Assembly (NCBI GenBank): GCA_021151825.1
Contig: JAGKWQ010000016.1
Location: 88,763-152,762, forward strand
Source: Cellvibrionaceae bacterium
Lineage (GTDB): Bacteria; Pseudomonadota; Gammaproteobacteria; Pseudomonadales; Cellvibrionaceae
Length of the DNA stretch: 64,000 bases
Reading direction: 5' to 3'
Shown piece after piece: positions 1 to 8,989 of the stretch. Every line of letters starts with the position of its first letter. Within the stretch, counting starts at the first letter, position 1. The notes below the pieces were generated by a model. That model searched no databases. It was not told where the DNA came from and worked only from the letters and a program-made list of their open reading frames with translations. A program made the translations under genes and the position numbers.

Positions 1-334
1 GGGTGAATGTTCCTTCGGGACCAAGGTAAGCTACCTTGATCGGATTTTCCAACGCCAGGCACGCAGACATAATTTCGCGAAATAATCGCGCAACTTCTTC
101 ATTGCTCAACGGGCCAGTGTTGTTTTCCATCGCCTTGCGCAAGACTTGAGCCTCGCGTTCAGGACGATAAAAAAGAATACTGGCATCCTCTGGAAGATTG
201 GCTTTTTTTACTTCTGCAACTTCCTGGGCGCAAGACGCACGCGCCGAAATCAGCCGACCAATCTCGTCATCAATTGCATCAATTTTATTGCGCAATTCCA
301 GTAATTTTTCTGCTTCAGTTTTTTCAGATGACAT
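1..334 (-). CDS. pheA: Bifunctional chorismate mutase/prephenate dehydratase, N-terminal part (cut by window edge)
   Basis: Only the first 111 codons are in the window. The visible part is a P-protein type chorismate mutase domain (chorismate to prephenate, phenylalanine branch), starting MSSEKTEAEKLLELRNKIDA. The helical stretch with conserved Arg and Glu residues (LRNKIDAIDDEIGRLI, then FYRPEREAQVL) is typical of AroQ-class mutases. The start of the prephenate dehydratase domain follows as VAYLGPEGTFT at the window edge. It begins 20 bases after the gyrA stop on the same strand, so it is probably co-transcribed with gyrA. In Pseudomonas serC lies between gyrA and pheA; there is no room for it here. 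Confidence 0.9.
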   Translation of the reverse strand, partial: MSSEKTEAEKLLELRNKIDAIDDEIGRLISARASCAQEVAEVKKANLPEDASILFYRPEREAQVLRKAMENNTGPLSNEEVARLFREIMSACLALENPIKVAYLGPEGTFT

Positions 335-353
335 GAATAATCGCCTCGCTTGA

Positions 354-3149
354 TTACTCGTCGGAAGAGCCATCACCAGCAGAATCTTCTGCTGCTACAT
401 CATCTGGCAACTCTCCAACTTCGCCGCCTTCGGCATTTGCCAATTCGCGCCCGGCATTTTCATCTGCATCGTCTTCGATGCTCGCCAGCACTTGCACACG
501 CTCAAGACCAACCAGTGACTCGTCTTTGGCAAGCTTGATCAATGTAACACCCTGGGTGTTACGGCCAGAGCTGGAAACCTCATCGACGCGGGTGCGCACC
601 AAAGTACCCTGATCAGAAATGAGCATGATTTCCTCACCGTCCCGAACCTGAATGGCGCTGACCAGCTTTCCATTACGCTCACTGGTAACCATGGCAATAA
701 CGCCCTGGCCACCACGGCCACGACGAGGGAACTTACCCAGGCCAGTACGTTTACCGAAGCCGCGCTCCGATGCAGTAAGAATTTGAGCACCGGACTCAGG
801 AATAAGCATGGAGATCAGCTGTTGATCCTTACCCAGACGAATACCACGCACACCACGAGCAGCACGTCCCATGGTACGCACCTTACTCTCGGCGAAGCGC
901 AGTACCTTGCCGGCACTGGAGAACAACATGACTTCCTTCGCACCATCGGTGATGGCGGCAGCAATCAAAGTGTCACCCTCTTCGAGTTTAAGTGCAATCA
1001 GGCCAGAGCTACGTGGACGACTGAACTGTCCCAGCGGAGTCTTCTTAACAGTACCAAACGCGGTTGCCATGAAGATGAAAGCACCCGTAGGCTCAGCAAC
1101 CAATTCGGCAGTTTCGCCTTCAACCTCTTCAATCTCTTCGACTTCAGTGACTTCGCTTGCCTCACCTTCAATCACCGTGCCGTCAACGTCAGCCAGATCC
1201 TCATCATCACCAGCGCCTTGCTGCAGGGCTTCGAGGTCAATTTGCAACATAGCGGTAATGCGCTCACCTTCATCCAATGGCAGCAGGTTAATTAGCGGGC
1301 GACCACGAGCAGTGCGCGAGGCTTCCGGAATCTCGAAAGTACGCAACCAGTAAACCTTGCCTTTGCTGGAGAACAACAGCAGGGTCGCGTGACTGTTAGC
1401 GACCAACAGGTGTTCGATGTAGTCCTCGTCCTTCACTCCAGAAGCCGACTTGCCTTTACCACCACGACGCTGCGCCTCGTAGGTAGCCAGCGGTTGGCTC
1501 TTGGCATAACCACCATGGGATATAGTGATAACGCGCTCTTCTTCGGTGATCAGGTCGGCAATGGTCAGGTCAAGCGTGGATGCAATAATTTCCGTACGAC
1601 GCACATCGCCGTAGTCATTGATAACTTGCGTTAATTCCTCACGGATAACTTCCATCAAGCGCAAAGCATTGCCGAGGATTTCGAGGAACTCAGCAATTTG
1701 AATTAATTTTTCATCGTATTCGGCGAGCAGCTTGTCGTGCTCCATACCCGTCAAGCGATGCAGACGCAATTCGAGAATCGCTTGCGCTTGTGCCGCTGAT
1801 AAATAGTAGTGACCATCGCGCATGCCAAACTCAGCGCCCAAATCTTCAGGGCGACATGCATCTTCACCAGCACGCTCAAGATACGGTGCCATTTCAGCGG
1901 CATTCCAACCGCGGCCCATCAAGCTATCTTTCGCTTCTGCAGGAGAGGCAGAATTTTTGATGAGCGCAATGACTTCATCAATATTAGAAATCGCAACCGC
2001 CAAACCTTCCAGGATATGCCCACGCTCGCGTGCCTTACGTAGCAAATACACGGTGCGACGGGTAACCACTTCCCGGCGATGCTTAACAAATGCTTCAAGC
2101 AATTGCTTAAGGTTAAGAATTTTTGGCTGGCCATCATCGAGCGCAACAATGTTGACGCCAAAGGTGGTTTGCAATTGGGTTTGCGAATAAAGGTTATTGA
2201 GCAACACATCGCCCGATTCGCTTTTCTTCACTTCGATAACGATGCGCATGCCGTCTTTATCGGATTCATCGCGCAGTTCGCTAATACCTTCGATTTTCTT
2301 TTCTTTTACCAATTCAGCGATGCGCTCAATCAAACGCGCTTTGTTCAGCTGATAGGGAATTTCATGAATAATGATCGTTTCGCGGCCGGTTTTTTCATCG
2401 CGTTCAATTTCCGCTTTAGCGCGCACAATGATGCTGCCACGACCAGTGCGGTATGCCTGCACAATCCCGGCGCGACCATTAATGATGGCCCCTGTGGGGA
2501 AGTCCGGCCCCGGAATAAACTCCATCAACTCATCAATGGTGATGTCCGGGTTATTGATCAACTCAAGGCAGCCCTGCACTACTTCTTTCAAGTTGTGCGG
2601 AGGAATGTTGGTCGCCATACCCACGGCGATACCAGACGAACCGTTAACAAGAAGGTTGGGAATGCGGGTTGGCATTACCGCCGGGATTTGCTCGGTGCCG
2701 TCATAGTTAGGTACGAAATCGACGGTTTCTTTATCCAAATCCGCGAGCAAGTCATGGGCGATTTTTGCCATACGGATTTCGGTATAACGCATTGCCGCTG
2801 CACGGTCACCGTCTACCGAACCGAAGTTACCCTGGCCATCTACCAACATGTAGCGGAGGGAGAAAGGTTGCGCCATACGAACGATAGTGTCGTAAACAGC
2901 CGTATCACCATGCGGGTGATATTTACCGATTACGTCACCCACCACACGGGCAGATTTCTTGTAAGGCTTATTCCAGTCGTTGTTAAGTTCGCTCATTGCA
3001 AACAACACACGACGGTGCACAGGTTTCAATCCATCGCGCACATCAGGCAAGGCGCGGCCAACGATAACGCTCATGGCGTAATCGAGGTAGGACTGCTTGA
3101 GTTCGTCTTCAATACTGACCGGTGATATTTCTTTGGCGAATTCGACCAT
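354..3149 (-). CDS. gyrA: DNA gyrase subunit A
   Basis: 931-residue subunit of the type II topoisomerase that introduces negative supercoils using ATP hydrolysed by GyrB. The active-site tyrosine is Tyr122 (AAMRYTEIRM). The quinolone-determining region reads GDTAVYD at residues 81-87, so position 83 is Thr, as in Pseudomonas, and Asp87 is intact. The C-terminal DNA-wrapping domain contains the GyrA box QRRGGKG. Between its blades is an acidic Glu/Asp-rich insertion of about 45 residues (GDDEDLADVDG through EEIEEVEGE), and the protein ends in another acidic tail. The start MVEFAKEISPV is standard for the family. The gene diverges from mtaD across about 170 bases. Confidence 0.98.
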   Translation of the reverse strand: MVEFAKEISPVSIEDELKQSYLDYAMSVIVGRALPDVRDGLKPVHRRVLFAMSELNNDWNKPYKKSARVVGDVIGKYHPHGDTAVYDTIVRMAQPFSLRYMLVDGQGNFGSVDGDRAAAMRYTEIRMAKIAHDLLADLDKETVDFVPNYDGTEQIPAVMPTRIPNLLVNGSSGIAVGMATNIPPHNLKEVVQGCLELINNPDITIDELMEFIPGPDFPTGAIINGRAGIVQAYRTGRGSIIVRAKAEIERDEKTGRETIIIHEIPYQLNKARLIERIAELVKEKKIEGISELRDESDKDGMRIVIEVKKSESGDVLLNNLYSQTQLQTTFGVNIVALDDGQPKILNLKQLLEAFVKHRREVVTRRTVYLLRKARERGHILEGLAVAISNIDEVIALIKNSASPAEAKDSLMGRGWNAAEMAPYLERAGEDACRPEDLGAEFGMRDGHYYLSAAQAQAILELRLHRLTGMEHDKLLAEYDEKLIQIAEFLEILGNALRLMEVIREELTQVINDYGDVRRTEIIASTLDLTIADLITEEERVITISHGGYAKSQPLATYEAQRRGGKGKSASGVKDEDYIEHLLVANSHATLLLFSSKGKVYWLRTFEIPEASRTARGRPLINLLPLDEGERITAMLQIDLEALQQGAGDDEDLADVDGTVIEGEASEVTEVEEIEEVEGETAELVAEPTGAFIFMATAFGTVKKTPLGQFSRPRSSGLIALKLEEGDTLIAAAITDGAKEVMLFSSAGKVLRFAESKVRTMGRAARGVRGIRLGKDQQLISMLIPESGAQILTASERGFGKRTGLGKFPRRGRGGQGVIAMVTSERNGKLVSAIQVRDGEEIMLISDQGTLVRTRVDEVSSSGRNTQGVTLIKLAKDESLVGLERVQVLASIEDDADENAGRELANAEGGEVGELPDDVAAEDSAGDGSSDE

Positions 3150-3319
3150 GGGAATACAGCTTTCCTTTTTTATTAAGGCTTCGGCTAGTTTTGTTATGCA
3201 GATACGGAATCAATTCTCATCATCAAAATCACAATCGGTGAAATACCAAAATCGGGCATGGCCGAAGCCTGTCATTCCAGTATACTGTCCGCCCCTGCTT
3301 TTCATCCTGACTGCTCATT

Positions 3320-4648
3320 ATGTCTACTACCCTGCCTGGCATTGATTTACTGATTAAAGCGCGCTGGATAATCCCGGTAATACCCGAAAACCGAATACTG
3401 GAAAACTGCGCCCTGGCGATTCATCAAGGCAAAATACTGGCAATTATTCCTGCCGACGGTGCCGAGCAGCGCTACAACGCACGCGAAGTTATTAACCTCG
3501 GCAGCCATGCGGTAATCCCTGGACTCGTGAATGCCCATGGCCACGCAGCAATGAGCTTGTTGCGCGGCTATGCCGACGACCATCCACTGCACACCTGGCT
3601 TAACGATCACATCTGGCCCGCCGAAGGTCGCTGGGTGAGTGAAGACTTTGTGCGCGACGGTACCGATTTGGCTATCGCTGAAATGATTAAAACCGGCACC
3701 ACCTGTTTTGCCGATATGTATTTTTATCCCGAGCAAGCCGCGCAAGCTTGCCTGGATGCAAGTATTCGCTGCCAATTGGCTTTCCCGATCCTGGATTTCC
3801 CCACGGCATGGGGGTTGGGTCCCGATGAATATCTGAGCAAAGGATTAAGCCTGCACGATACATTTCGCAGCAATCACTTAATTAATATCGCGTTTGGCCC
3901 GCATGCGCCTTACACGGTATCCAATACGCCATTGCAAAAAATCGCTGTATTAGCCCACGAAATGGATATGCCAATCCATATTCATTTACATGAAACGGCG
4001 CAAGAAGTTAGCGATTCGATCAAACAATATGGCTGCAGACCCAGCCAGCGCCTGATGGATTTGGGATTGCTTTCACCACTTACACAAACTGTTCATATGA
4101 CTCAAATCGATGACAGCGATATAAACCTGTTGCAAACCAGCGGTGCCCATGTAATTCATTGCCCGGAATCCAATTTAAAATTAGCGAGCGGGTTTTGCCC
4201 GGTAGATCGTTTATTAAAAGCAGGAATCAATGTCGCCATAGGAACCGATGGTGCAGCCAGCAATAATGATCTGGATTTATTCAGTGAAGTAAAAACCGCC
4301 GCATTACTCGCCAAAGCAGTTGCCGGTGATGCTACCGCACTGAGCGCACATACCGCGTTGCGTATGGCAACCCTTAATGGTGCTAAAGCACTTGGCCTGG
4401 ACGAACACATCGGTAGCCTGGAAATTGGCAAAGCCGCTGATATCACCGCTATCGATTTGGGGGAGCTTGTCATGCAGCCGGTTTACAATCCTGCCTCGCA
4501 ATTGGTGTACACCCATTCAGGGCAAGCTGTCACCCACGTGTGGGTGGAGGGAAAATGCCTGCTCAAAAATCGCGAATTACAAACACTCAATGAGCGTGAA
4601 ATTTTAGGCAAAGCCAATTGGTGGCGAAAACAAATTGCCACTCATTAA
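3320..4648 (+). CDS. mtaD: 5-methylthioadenosine/S-adenosylhomocysteine deaminase
   Basis: 442-residue amidohydrolase of the TRZ/ATZ family, predicted to deaminate methylthioadenosine and/or S-adenosylhomocysteine in purine and methionine salvage. Metal-binding motifs are in order: NAHGHAAMSLLRG (the HxH pair) near residue 75, HIHLHE near residue 220, and GTDGAASNNDLDL near residue 310 with the catalytic-site Asp. Pseudomonas has the same gene beside ubiG, mupP and yciK, and that context supports the assignment over a generic chlorohydrolase. No strong ribosome site precedes the ATG. A TATACT element at 3282-3287 could be its -10 box, but no convincing -35 is visible. Confidence 0.88.
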   Translation: MSTTLPGIDLLIKARWIIPVIPENRILENCALAIHQGKILAIIPADGAEQRYNAREVINLGSHAVIPGLVNAHGHAAMSLLRGYADDHPLHTWLNDHIWPAEGRWVSEDFVRDGTDLAIAEMIKTGTTCFADMYFYPEQAAQACLDASIRCQLAFPILDFPTAWGLGPDEYLSKGLSLHDTFRSNHLINIAFGPHAPYTVSNTPLQKIAVLAHEMDMPIHIHLHETAQEVSDSIKQYGCRPSQRLMDLGLLSPLTQTVHMTQIDDSDINLLQTSGAHVIHCPESNLKLASGFCPVDRLLKAGINVAIGTDGAASNNDLDLFSEVKTAALLAKAVAGDATALSAHTALRMATLNGAKALGLDEHIGSLEIGKAADITAIDLGELVMQPVYNPASQLVYTHSGQAVTHVWVEGKCLLKNRELQTLNEREILGKANWWRKQIATH

Positions 4649-4669
4649 ATTTAAAAAGAGATAAACATT

Positions 4670-5374
4670 ATGGCCAATGTTGATACTGCCGAAATAGCAA
4701 AATTTGAAGCACTCGCCAGCCGCTGGTGGGACAAAAACAGCGAATTCAAACCGCTGCATGATATCAATCCGTTGCGCGCCAATTTTATCGATCAACGCTC
4801 GCCAGTCGCGCAAAAAAAATTAATTGATGTGGGCTGTGGCGGTGGCATTCTTGCGGAATCACTCGCGCTACGCGGTGCAGACGTTACCGGAATTGATATG
4901 GGTGAAGCGCCATTATCAGTTGCGCGCTTACATGCGCTGGAAACTGGTGTCACACTCACTTACGAACAAATAACTGCCGAAGATAAAGCAGCGCAAATGC
5001 CCGGTGCATTTGATGTGGTTACCTGCATGGAAATGCTGGAACATGTTCCTGATCCCTCTTCAGTGGTAAAAGCCTGCGCGCAATTAGTGAAAGATGGTGG
5101 CGATGTTTATTTTTCTACGATCAATCGCAATCCGAAAGCCTACGCATTTGCCATTCTGGGTGCTGAATATATTTTAAAACTCTTGCCTAAAGGCACTCAC
5201 GAATACAGCAAATTTATTCGCCCCTCGGAATTAGCACAATGGTTGCGCGCCGCTGGTTTGGAACTGCAAGAAATTACCGGCATGACTTACAATCCGCTGA
5301 CCAAACACTACAAGCTCGACGCTAGCGATGTGAGTGTTAATTATTTGATTCATGCTAAAAAGGTTGTTGAATAA
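4670..5374 (+). CDS. ubiG: Ubiquinone biosynthesis O-methyltransferase
   Basis: 234-residue SAM-dependent methyltransferase that carries out both O-methylation steps of ubiquinone synthesis. The SAM-binding motif I is DVGCGGGILAESLA near residue 50. The family motif with the acidic ribose-binding residue follows (VTGIDMGEAPLSVA), and later VTCMEMLEHVPDP. The N-terminus has the UbiG signature FEALASRWWDKNSEFKPLHDIN. It starts 21 bases after mtaD and its stop codon overlaps the mupP start by one base (TAATG), indicating translational coupling. Confidence 0.96.
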   Translation: MANVDTAEIAKFEALASRWWDKNSEFKPLHDINPLRANFIDQRSPVAQKKLIDVGCGGGILAESLALRGADVTGIDMGEAPLSVARLHALETGVTLTYEQITAEDKAAQMPGAFDVVTCMEMLEHVPDPSSVVKACAQLVKDGGDVYFSTINRNPKAYAFAILGAEYILKLLPKGTHEYSKFIRPSELAQWLRAAGLELQEITGMTYNPLTKHYKLDASDVSVNYLIHAKKVVE

Positions 5375-6042
5375 TGGCAAAACCTATACGTGCAGTTATG
5401 TTTGACCTTGATGGAACCCTGCTTGATACGGCGCCGGATTTCATTGTCGTTGTAAACCAATTGCTGGTTGAACAAAAAAAACCTGTACTGCCAGCTGAAA
5501 CTATTCGTGCCGGCGTTTCCAATGGCTCCAAAGCGCTTATCAAACTGGCATTTGGCATTGAAGAAAATAACGAGCAATTTGAACCACTACGCCAACGTTT
5601 ATTGGAATTGTATTTAGCGCACATTGCGGTATACACCAAACCTTTTCCAGGAATTTCTGCACTGCTGGATAAACTGGCAGACAACAATATTTTGTGGGGC
5701 ATCGCCACTAACAAGCCGGCAACTTACACATTGCCATTAATGGCGGCATTAAATATTCACCCTGCTCCTCTGAGCGTTATTTGCCCCGATCATGTGTCGC
5801 GCAGCAAACCCGATCCTGAATCATTATTTCTTGCTGGCAAACAACTCAATTGCAGCCCGGAAGAAATTATTTATATCGGCGATCACAAACGCGATATTGA
5901 TTGCGGCAAAGGCGCAGGCAGTATCACAATCGCAGCGACTTATGGTTATGTGGATGCAAGCGAAGATCCTGCCAGCTGGAATGCTGATTACTACGTAAAT
6001 CACGCCGATGAAATCTGGCCGATTATTGAAAAGTATTTGTGA
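5374..6042 (+). CDS. mupP: N-acetylmuramic acid 6-phosphate phosphatase (HAD family)
   Basis: 222-residue haloacid dehalogenase-like phosphatase. Motif I is MFDLDGTLLDTAPDF with the nucleophile and acid Asp pair, motif II is the Thr in GIATNKPATY, motif III the Lys in SRSKPDPE, and motif IV YIGDHKRDID. In Pseudomonas the gene at this position between ubiG and yciK is MupP, which dephosphorylates MurNAc-6-phosphate in the cell-wall recycling route that bypasses de novo UDP-MurNAc synthesis. Sequence alone does not separate it from phosphoglycolate phosphatase (Gph); the neighbourhood favours MupP. Confidence 0.85.
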   Translation: MAKPIRAVMFDLDGTLLDTAPDFIVVVNQLLVEQKKPVLPAETIRAGVSNGSKALIKLAFGIEENNEQFEPLRQRLLELYLAHIAVYTKPFPGISALLDKLADNNILWGIATNKPATYTLPLMAALNIHPAPLSVICPDHVSRSKPDPESLFLAGKQLNCSPEEIIYIGDHKRDIDCGKGAGSITIAATYGYVDASEDPASWNADYYVNHADEIWPIIEKYL

Positions 6043-6052
6043 CAGGAAAACT

Positions 6053-6805
6053 ATGACGACTCAAATTCCACAAGATTATGTAATTCATCCGGATTCATTG
6101 ACGGACAAAATTATTCTAGTCACTGGCGCAGGCGATGGCATCGGCAAAATTGCTGCAAAAACATTTGCTGCTTGTGGCGCTACCGTGATTTTAGCTGGCC
6201 GCACCATGAGCAAGCTTGAGCAGGTTTATGACGAAATTGAAGCCGAGGAATATCCGCAACCAGCTATTTATCCGATCAATTTTGAAAGCGCGGTAGAAAA
6301 AGATTACGACGATATGTGCAACGCGCTCGAAGATACCTTCGGCAAACTGGACGGCATTTTATTTAATGCAGCGGATTTGGGTGAGCGTACGCCTATTTCG
6401 AATTATTCAGTTAACGCCTGGTTGCGCTGCATGCAGATTAACGTCAATGCTCCTTTTATGTTGACCCAGGCATTATTGCCTCTGCTTGAACGCTCGGACA
6501 ATGCCAGCATTCTTTTCACCAGCTCCAGTGTTGCCTTTAAAGGCAGAGCATTCTGGGGCGCCTATGCCGCCTCTAAAGCCGCGGCTGAAAATTTTATGCA
6601 AACATTGCATGATGAATTGGAAGGTGCAACGCGTATTCGCGCCAACAGCATAAACCCTGGCGCAACCCGCACCGCGATGCGTGCGGCTGCATATCCCGCT
6701 GAAGATCCGGAAACCGTAAAAACACCGGATAAATTAATGCCATCCTACGTTTATTTGTTAAGTGATGATTCCTTGGGCGTTAGTGGCCAATCATTCCAAT
6801 ATTGA
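6053..6805 (+). CDS. yciK: YciK family short-chain dehydrogenase/reductase
   Basis: 250-residue SDR oxidoreductase of unknown substrate. The nucleotide-binding motif is VTGAGDGIGKIAA, the structural NAA-like motif appears as FNAADLGERTP, and the catalytic Ser-Tyr-Lys is seen as TSSSVAF followed by YAASKAA. I chose the ATG at 6053 because AGGA lies about 7 bases upstream, in the gap after mupP. A longer frame reaches back to 6008 but would overlap mupP by 35 bases. It is the last gene of the mtaD-ubiG-mupP-yciK set and ends just before a strong hairpin. Confidence 0.92.
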   Translation: MTTQIPQDYVIHPDSLTDKIILVTGAGDGIGKIAAKTFAACGATVILAGRTMSKLEQVYDEIEAEEYPQPAIYPINFESAVEKDYDDMCNALEDTFGKLDGILFNAADLGERTPISNYSVNAWLRCMQINVNAPFMLTQALLPLLERSDNASILFTSSSVAFKGRAFWGAYAASKAAAENFMQTLHDELEGATRIRANSINPGATRTAMRAAAYPAEDPETVKTPDKLMPSYVYLLSDDSLGVSGQSFQY

Positions 6806-6824
6806 TCAGCCATAAAACACCAGC

Positions 6825-6860
6825 AATAAAAAAGGAGATCACTTGATCTCCTTTTTTATT
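6825..6860. terminator. Bidirectional rho-independent terminator
   Basis: A perfect 16-base-pair stem (6825-6840 with 6845-6860) has a four-base ACTT loop, an A-tract on one side and a T-tract on the other. It lies in the 76-base gap between the convergent yciK and the DUF2802 gene. It can end the plus-strand mtaD set and the minus-strand chemotaxis operon alike. Confidence 0.93.
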
Positions 6861-6881
6861 GGAATCGTAAACGCGATAATA

Positions 6882-7268
6882 TTATCGACTGGATTTTTGC
6901 ATCATCTCCAACAAGGAAGCTTCGGCGCGCGACAAACCGCAGCGGCGCGCAACTTCTTCTGCATCCATTCCCATTTTGAACATTTGCGCCGCCTGTGAAT
7001 AAGGCTGGAACTCATCATCATTGTAGTAATCGATTTTTTCCGGCTTTTTATCACCAGATGTTTGCAAACGCTTTTCCATTGCTAACAAACGCTGGCCCAT
7101 TCCAACAGACCCGCTGCTGGATGCAGCAACCTCACGCGTTAAACGCTGGATTAACTTTTCGGTATCCAGAGCTTGCTGGCGCAAACGCTTAAATGTAAAA
7201 AGCGCGATCGCAAGAGCAATCGCGCTAATCACCAAACAAACAAGTAAACCAATTTCCAACAATGTCAT
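6882..7268 (-). CDS. DUF2802 domain membrane-anchored protein of the polar chemotaxis cluster
   Basis: 128 residues. One N-terminal membrane segment (residues 4-25, LEIGLLVCLVISAIALAIALFTF) is followed by a coiled-coil-like region and a C-terminal helix-turn-helix-like stretch (MDAEEVARRCGLSRAEASLLEMM), which is the DUF2802 core. Function is unknown. The gene regularly follows cheW at the end of polar flagellar/chemotaxis clusters, as here, which suggests an accessory role in chemotaxis array or flagellar function. It is the last gene of the minus-strand block and ends near the bidirectional terminator. Confidence 0.85.
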   Translation of the reverse strand: MTLLEIGLLVCLVISAIALAIALFTFKRLRQQALDTEKLIQRLTREVAASSSGSVGMGQRLLAMEKRLQTSGDKKPEKIDYYNDDEFQPYSQAAQMFKMGMDAEEVARRCGLSRAEASLLEMMQKSSR

Positions 7269-7323
7269 CGGGTTATTCCGGTGCTCTTCGTATCCGTAAA
7301 AATAATTGCAAGCAAATCAGCCG

Positions 7324-7809
7324 TTATACATCTTCCAGTTCTGACCATTCTTCGCTGGTCAGAAGCTTGTTCAAATCGATAAGAATCAATAACTCATTGT
7401 TCTTGTGACAAACGCCCTGGATAAATTTCGCGCTTTCTTCGTTGCCAACGTTAGGCGCCATTTCAATTTCTGATTGTCGCAAGTAAACCACTTCAGCAAC
7501 GCTGTCCACCAAAATACCAATGACGTGGCGATCCGTTTCAATGATTACTATACGGGTGTTATCAGTAATTTCGCCACTGGATAAGTTAAAACGGTGACGC
7601 GTATCAATAACGGTCACAACATTACCGCGCAGATTGATAATTCCCAGCACATAAGATGGCGCGCCCGGCACCGGCGCAATTTCCGAATAACGAAGCACTT
7701 CCTGAACTTGCATTACATTGATGCCATAGGTTTCCCCATCCAGGCGAAAAGTCACCCACTGTAATACCGGATCATCCGTACTCTTATTTTTTGCTACATC
7801 AGTTGCCAT
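7324..7809 (-). CDS. cheW: Chemotaxis coupling protein CheW
   Basis: 161-residue CheW-domain protein linking chemoreceptors to the CheA kinase. Conserved stretches are QWVTFRLDGETYGINVMQVQEV, a central INLRGNVVTVIDTR and a C-terminal GVCHKNNELLILIDLNKLL. Two in-frame ATGs occur, at 7815 and 7809. AGAGGA is 8 bases from the second but only 2 bases from the first, so I use 7809. It follows parP after a 106-base gap and precedes the DUF2802 gene. Confidence 0.95.
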   Translation of the reverse strand: MATDVAKNKSTDDPVLQWVTFRLDGETYGINVMQVQEVLRYSEIAPVPGAPSYVLGIINLRGNVVTVIDTRHRFNLSSGEITDNTRIVIIETDRHVIGILVDSVAEVVYLRQSEIEMAPNVGNEESAKFIQGVCHKNNELLILIDLNKLLTSEEWSELEDV

Positions 7810-7921
7810 CTTCATATTCCTCTGGAGCCACCGGCTGCGGGCGGCAAATCGATAAATGTCGCTATAACTATAGCCGAGGACTTTTCCTATGCCACTTTTG
7901 CAGAAGCACTAATTAAATACT

Positions 7922-8989
7922 TCACGCCGGAATAAAATTTTTATCCGCGTCAATTAACATTTGTCCGATACGCGGAATATCCAGCAGCGCACACATGTGC
8001 TCTTTAACTGTACCTGCAAGCCAGGGGCGCTTGCTGCGATCACCGCGCCATTTCACGTCATCAGGCTGAAGCGTAATCGGTTGGTTTACGGAATCTACCG
8101 CCAGCCCCCAAGGCACACCATTAATAGAAACGACATATTTTGCAGTCTCCATAAAAGACGCGTCGTAACGTTCAGGCATCACAAACTTTGCGGTATTAAC
8201 CGTACGGATTTTTCCCGCTGGCGTCGGCTGCAACCCCATGAACCAATCAGCCTGACCAAATAATGGCGTTAACTCATCCGTCAACGGCTGGATTTGCCCA
8301 AGGGAAATCAGCGGTACCGCCAGGGTTAATCCGGACACTTGAAACAACAACACATCAAAGCGCGATTGAGCCCATTGCGGACGACCATTTTCGAGCCACT
8401 CCACACCTTCCAACTGAAAATGTGCGGGCTGTACATTTTCTGTTGGGACGATATCAGCAACCGGCACTATCTCCGGGGCAATTGTCACCTCCGTCGATTC
8501 AATCACCCACTCCTGAATTTCATCCGGGTTATCTACATAGCTGGTTTTGGTTTCTACGTGGGTTGGCACAACAACAGGAGTTTCCACTAGCAATTGCGTA
8601 CGAGCAGACTGCAATAGTTTTTCCAGCTTTAACTTTTGCTCCTGGGTTTGAATGATTTCAGGTTCTGCAAAAGAAGATTTTGGCTGGCTCAACGATCGCG
8701 GTTTTGATTGCGCTTTGGGTGGATTAGCAGGTGGTAATTCAGCACGCCGATGCGTCTTTCCAGATTTATCTGCAGCTATTTTTTCTACCGGTTTTTCAAC
8801 CGCCCTTTTGGTTAGCAATGGCACTACCCTTGCCGAACCCGCGTTGGCGGCAAGCGGCGCTATCTGATTCTCCATGCTTTCCAGTGCAGCACCCAATGGG
8901 TCCTCACCGCCAAGCAAATCGTCCAGATAACTATTTAGTATGTCATCAGGCGAGGCGAGGCCATCGCCCGATGATTGTTTAGAGCTCAC
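7922..8989 (-). CDS. parP: ParP, CheW-domain partner of ParC for polar chemotaxis arrays
   Basis: 355 residues. The first 190 or so are low-complexity, Pro/Ala/Lys- and Glu-rich, and variable. The last 150 form a CheW-like domain (FDVLLFQVSGLTLAVPLISLG, then GLQPTPAGKIRTVNTAKFV, then HMCALLDIPRIGQML). In Vibrio, ParP binds CheA through this domain and ParC through its N-terminal part, holding arrays at the pole; that is family knowledge. It starts with GTG, overlapping the parC stop by four bases (GTGA), so the two are translationally coupled. Confidence 0.85.
   Translation of the reverse strand: MSSKQSSGDGLASPDDILNSYLDDLLGGEDPLGAALESMENQIAPLAANAGSARVVPLLTKRAVEKPVEKIAADKSGKTHRRAELPPANPPKAQSKPRSLSQPKSSFAEPEIIQTQEQKLKLEKLLQSARTQLLVETPVVVPTHVETKTSYVDNPDEIQEWVIESTEVTIAPEIVPVADIVPTENVQPAHFQLEGVEWLENGRPQWAQSRFDVLLFQVSGLTLAVPLISLGQIQPLTDELTPLFGQADWFMGLQPTPAGKIRTVNTAKFVMPERYDASFMETAKYVVSINGVPWGLAVDSVNQPITLQPDDVKWRGDRSKRPWLAGTVKEHMCALLDIPRIGQMLIDADKNFIPA

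Noticed and set aside
2900..2912. GyrA Thr83 as a possible fluoroquinolone-resistance change
   Set aside because: Thr at 83 is the natural residue in Pseudomonas-type GyrA and Asp87 is unchanged, so no acquired resistance is implied.
2079..3125. 348-codon open frame antisense to gyrA
   Set aside because: It lies wholly within the well-conserved gyrA coding sequence in the opposite strand, has no ribosome site or recognised domain, and is explained by gyrA codon bias.
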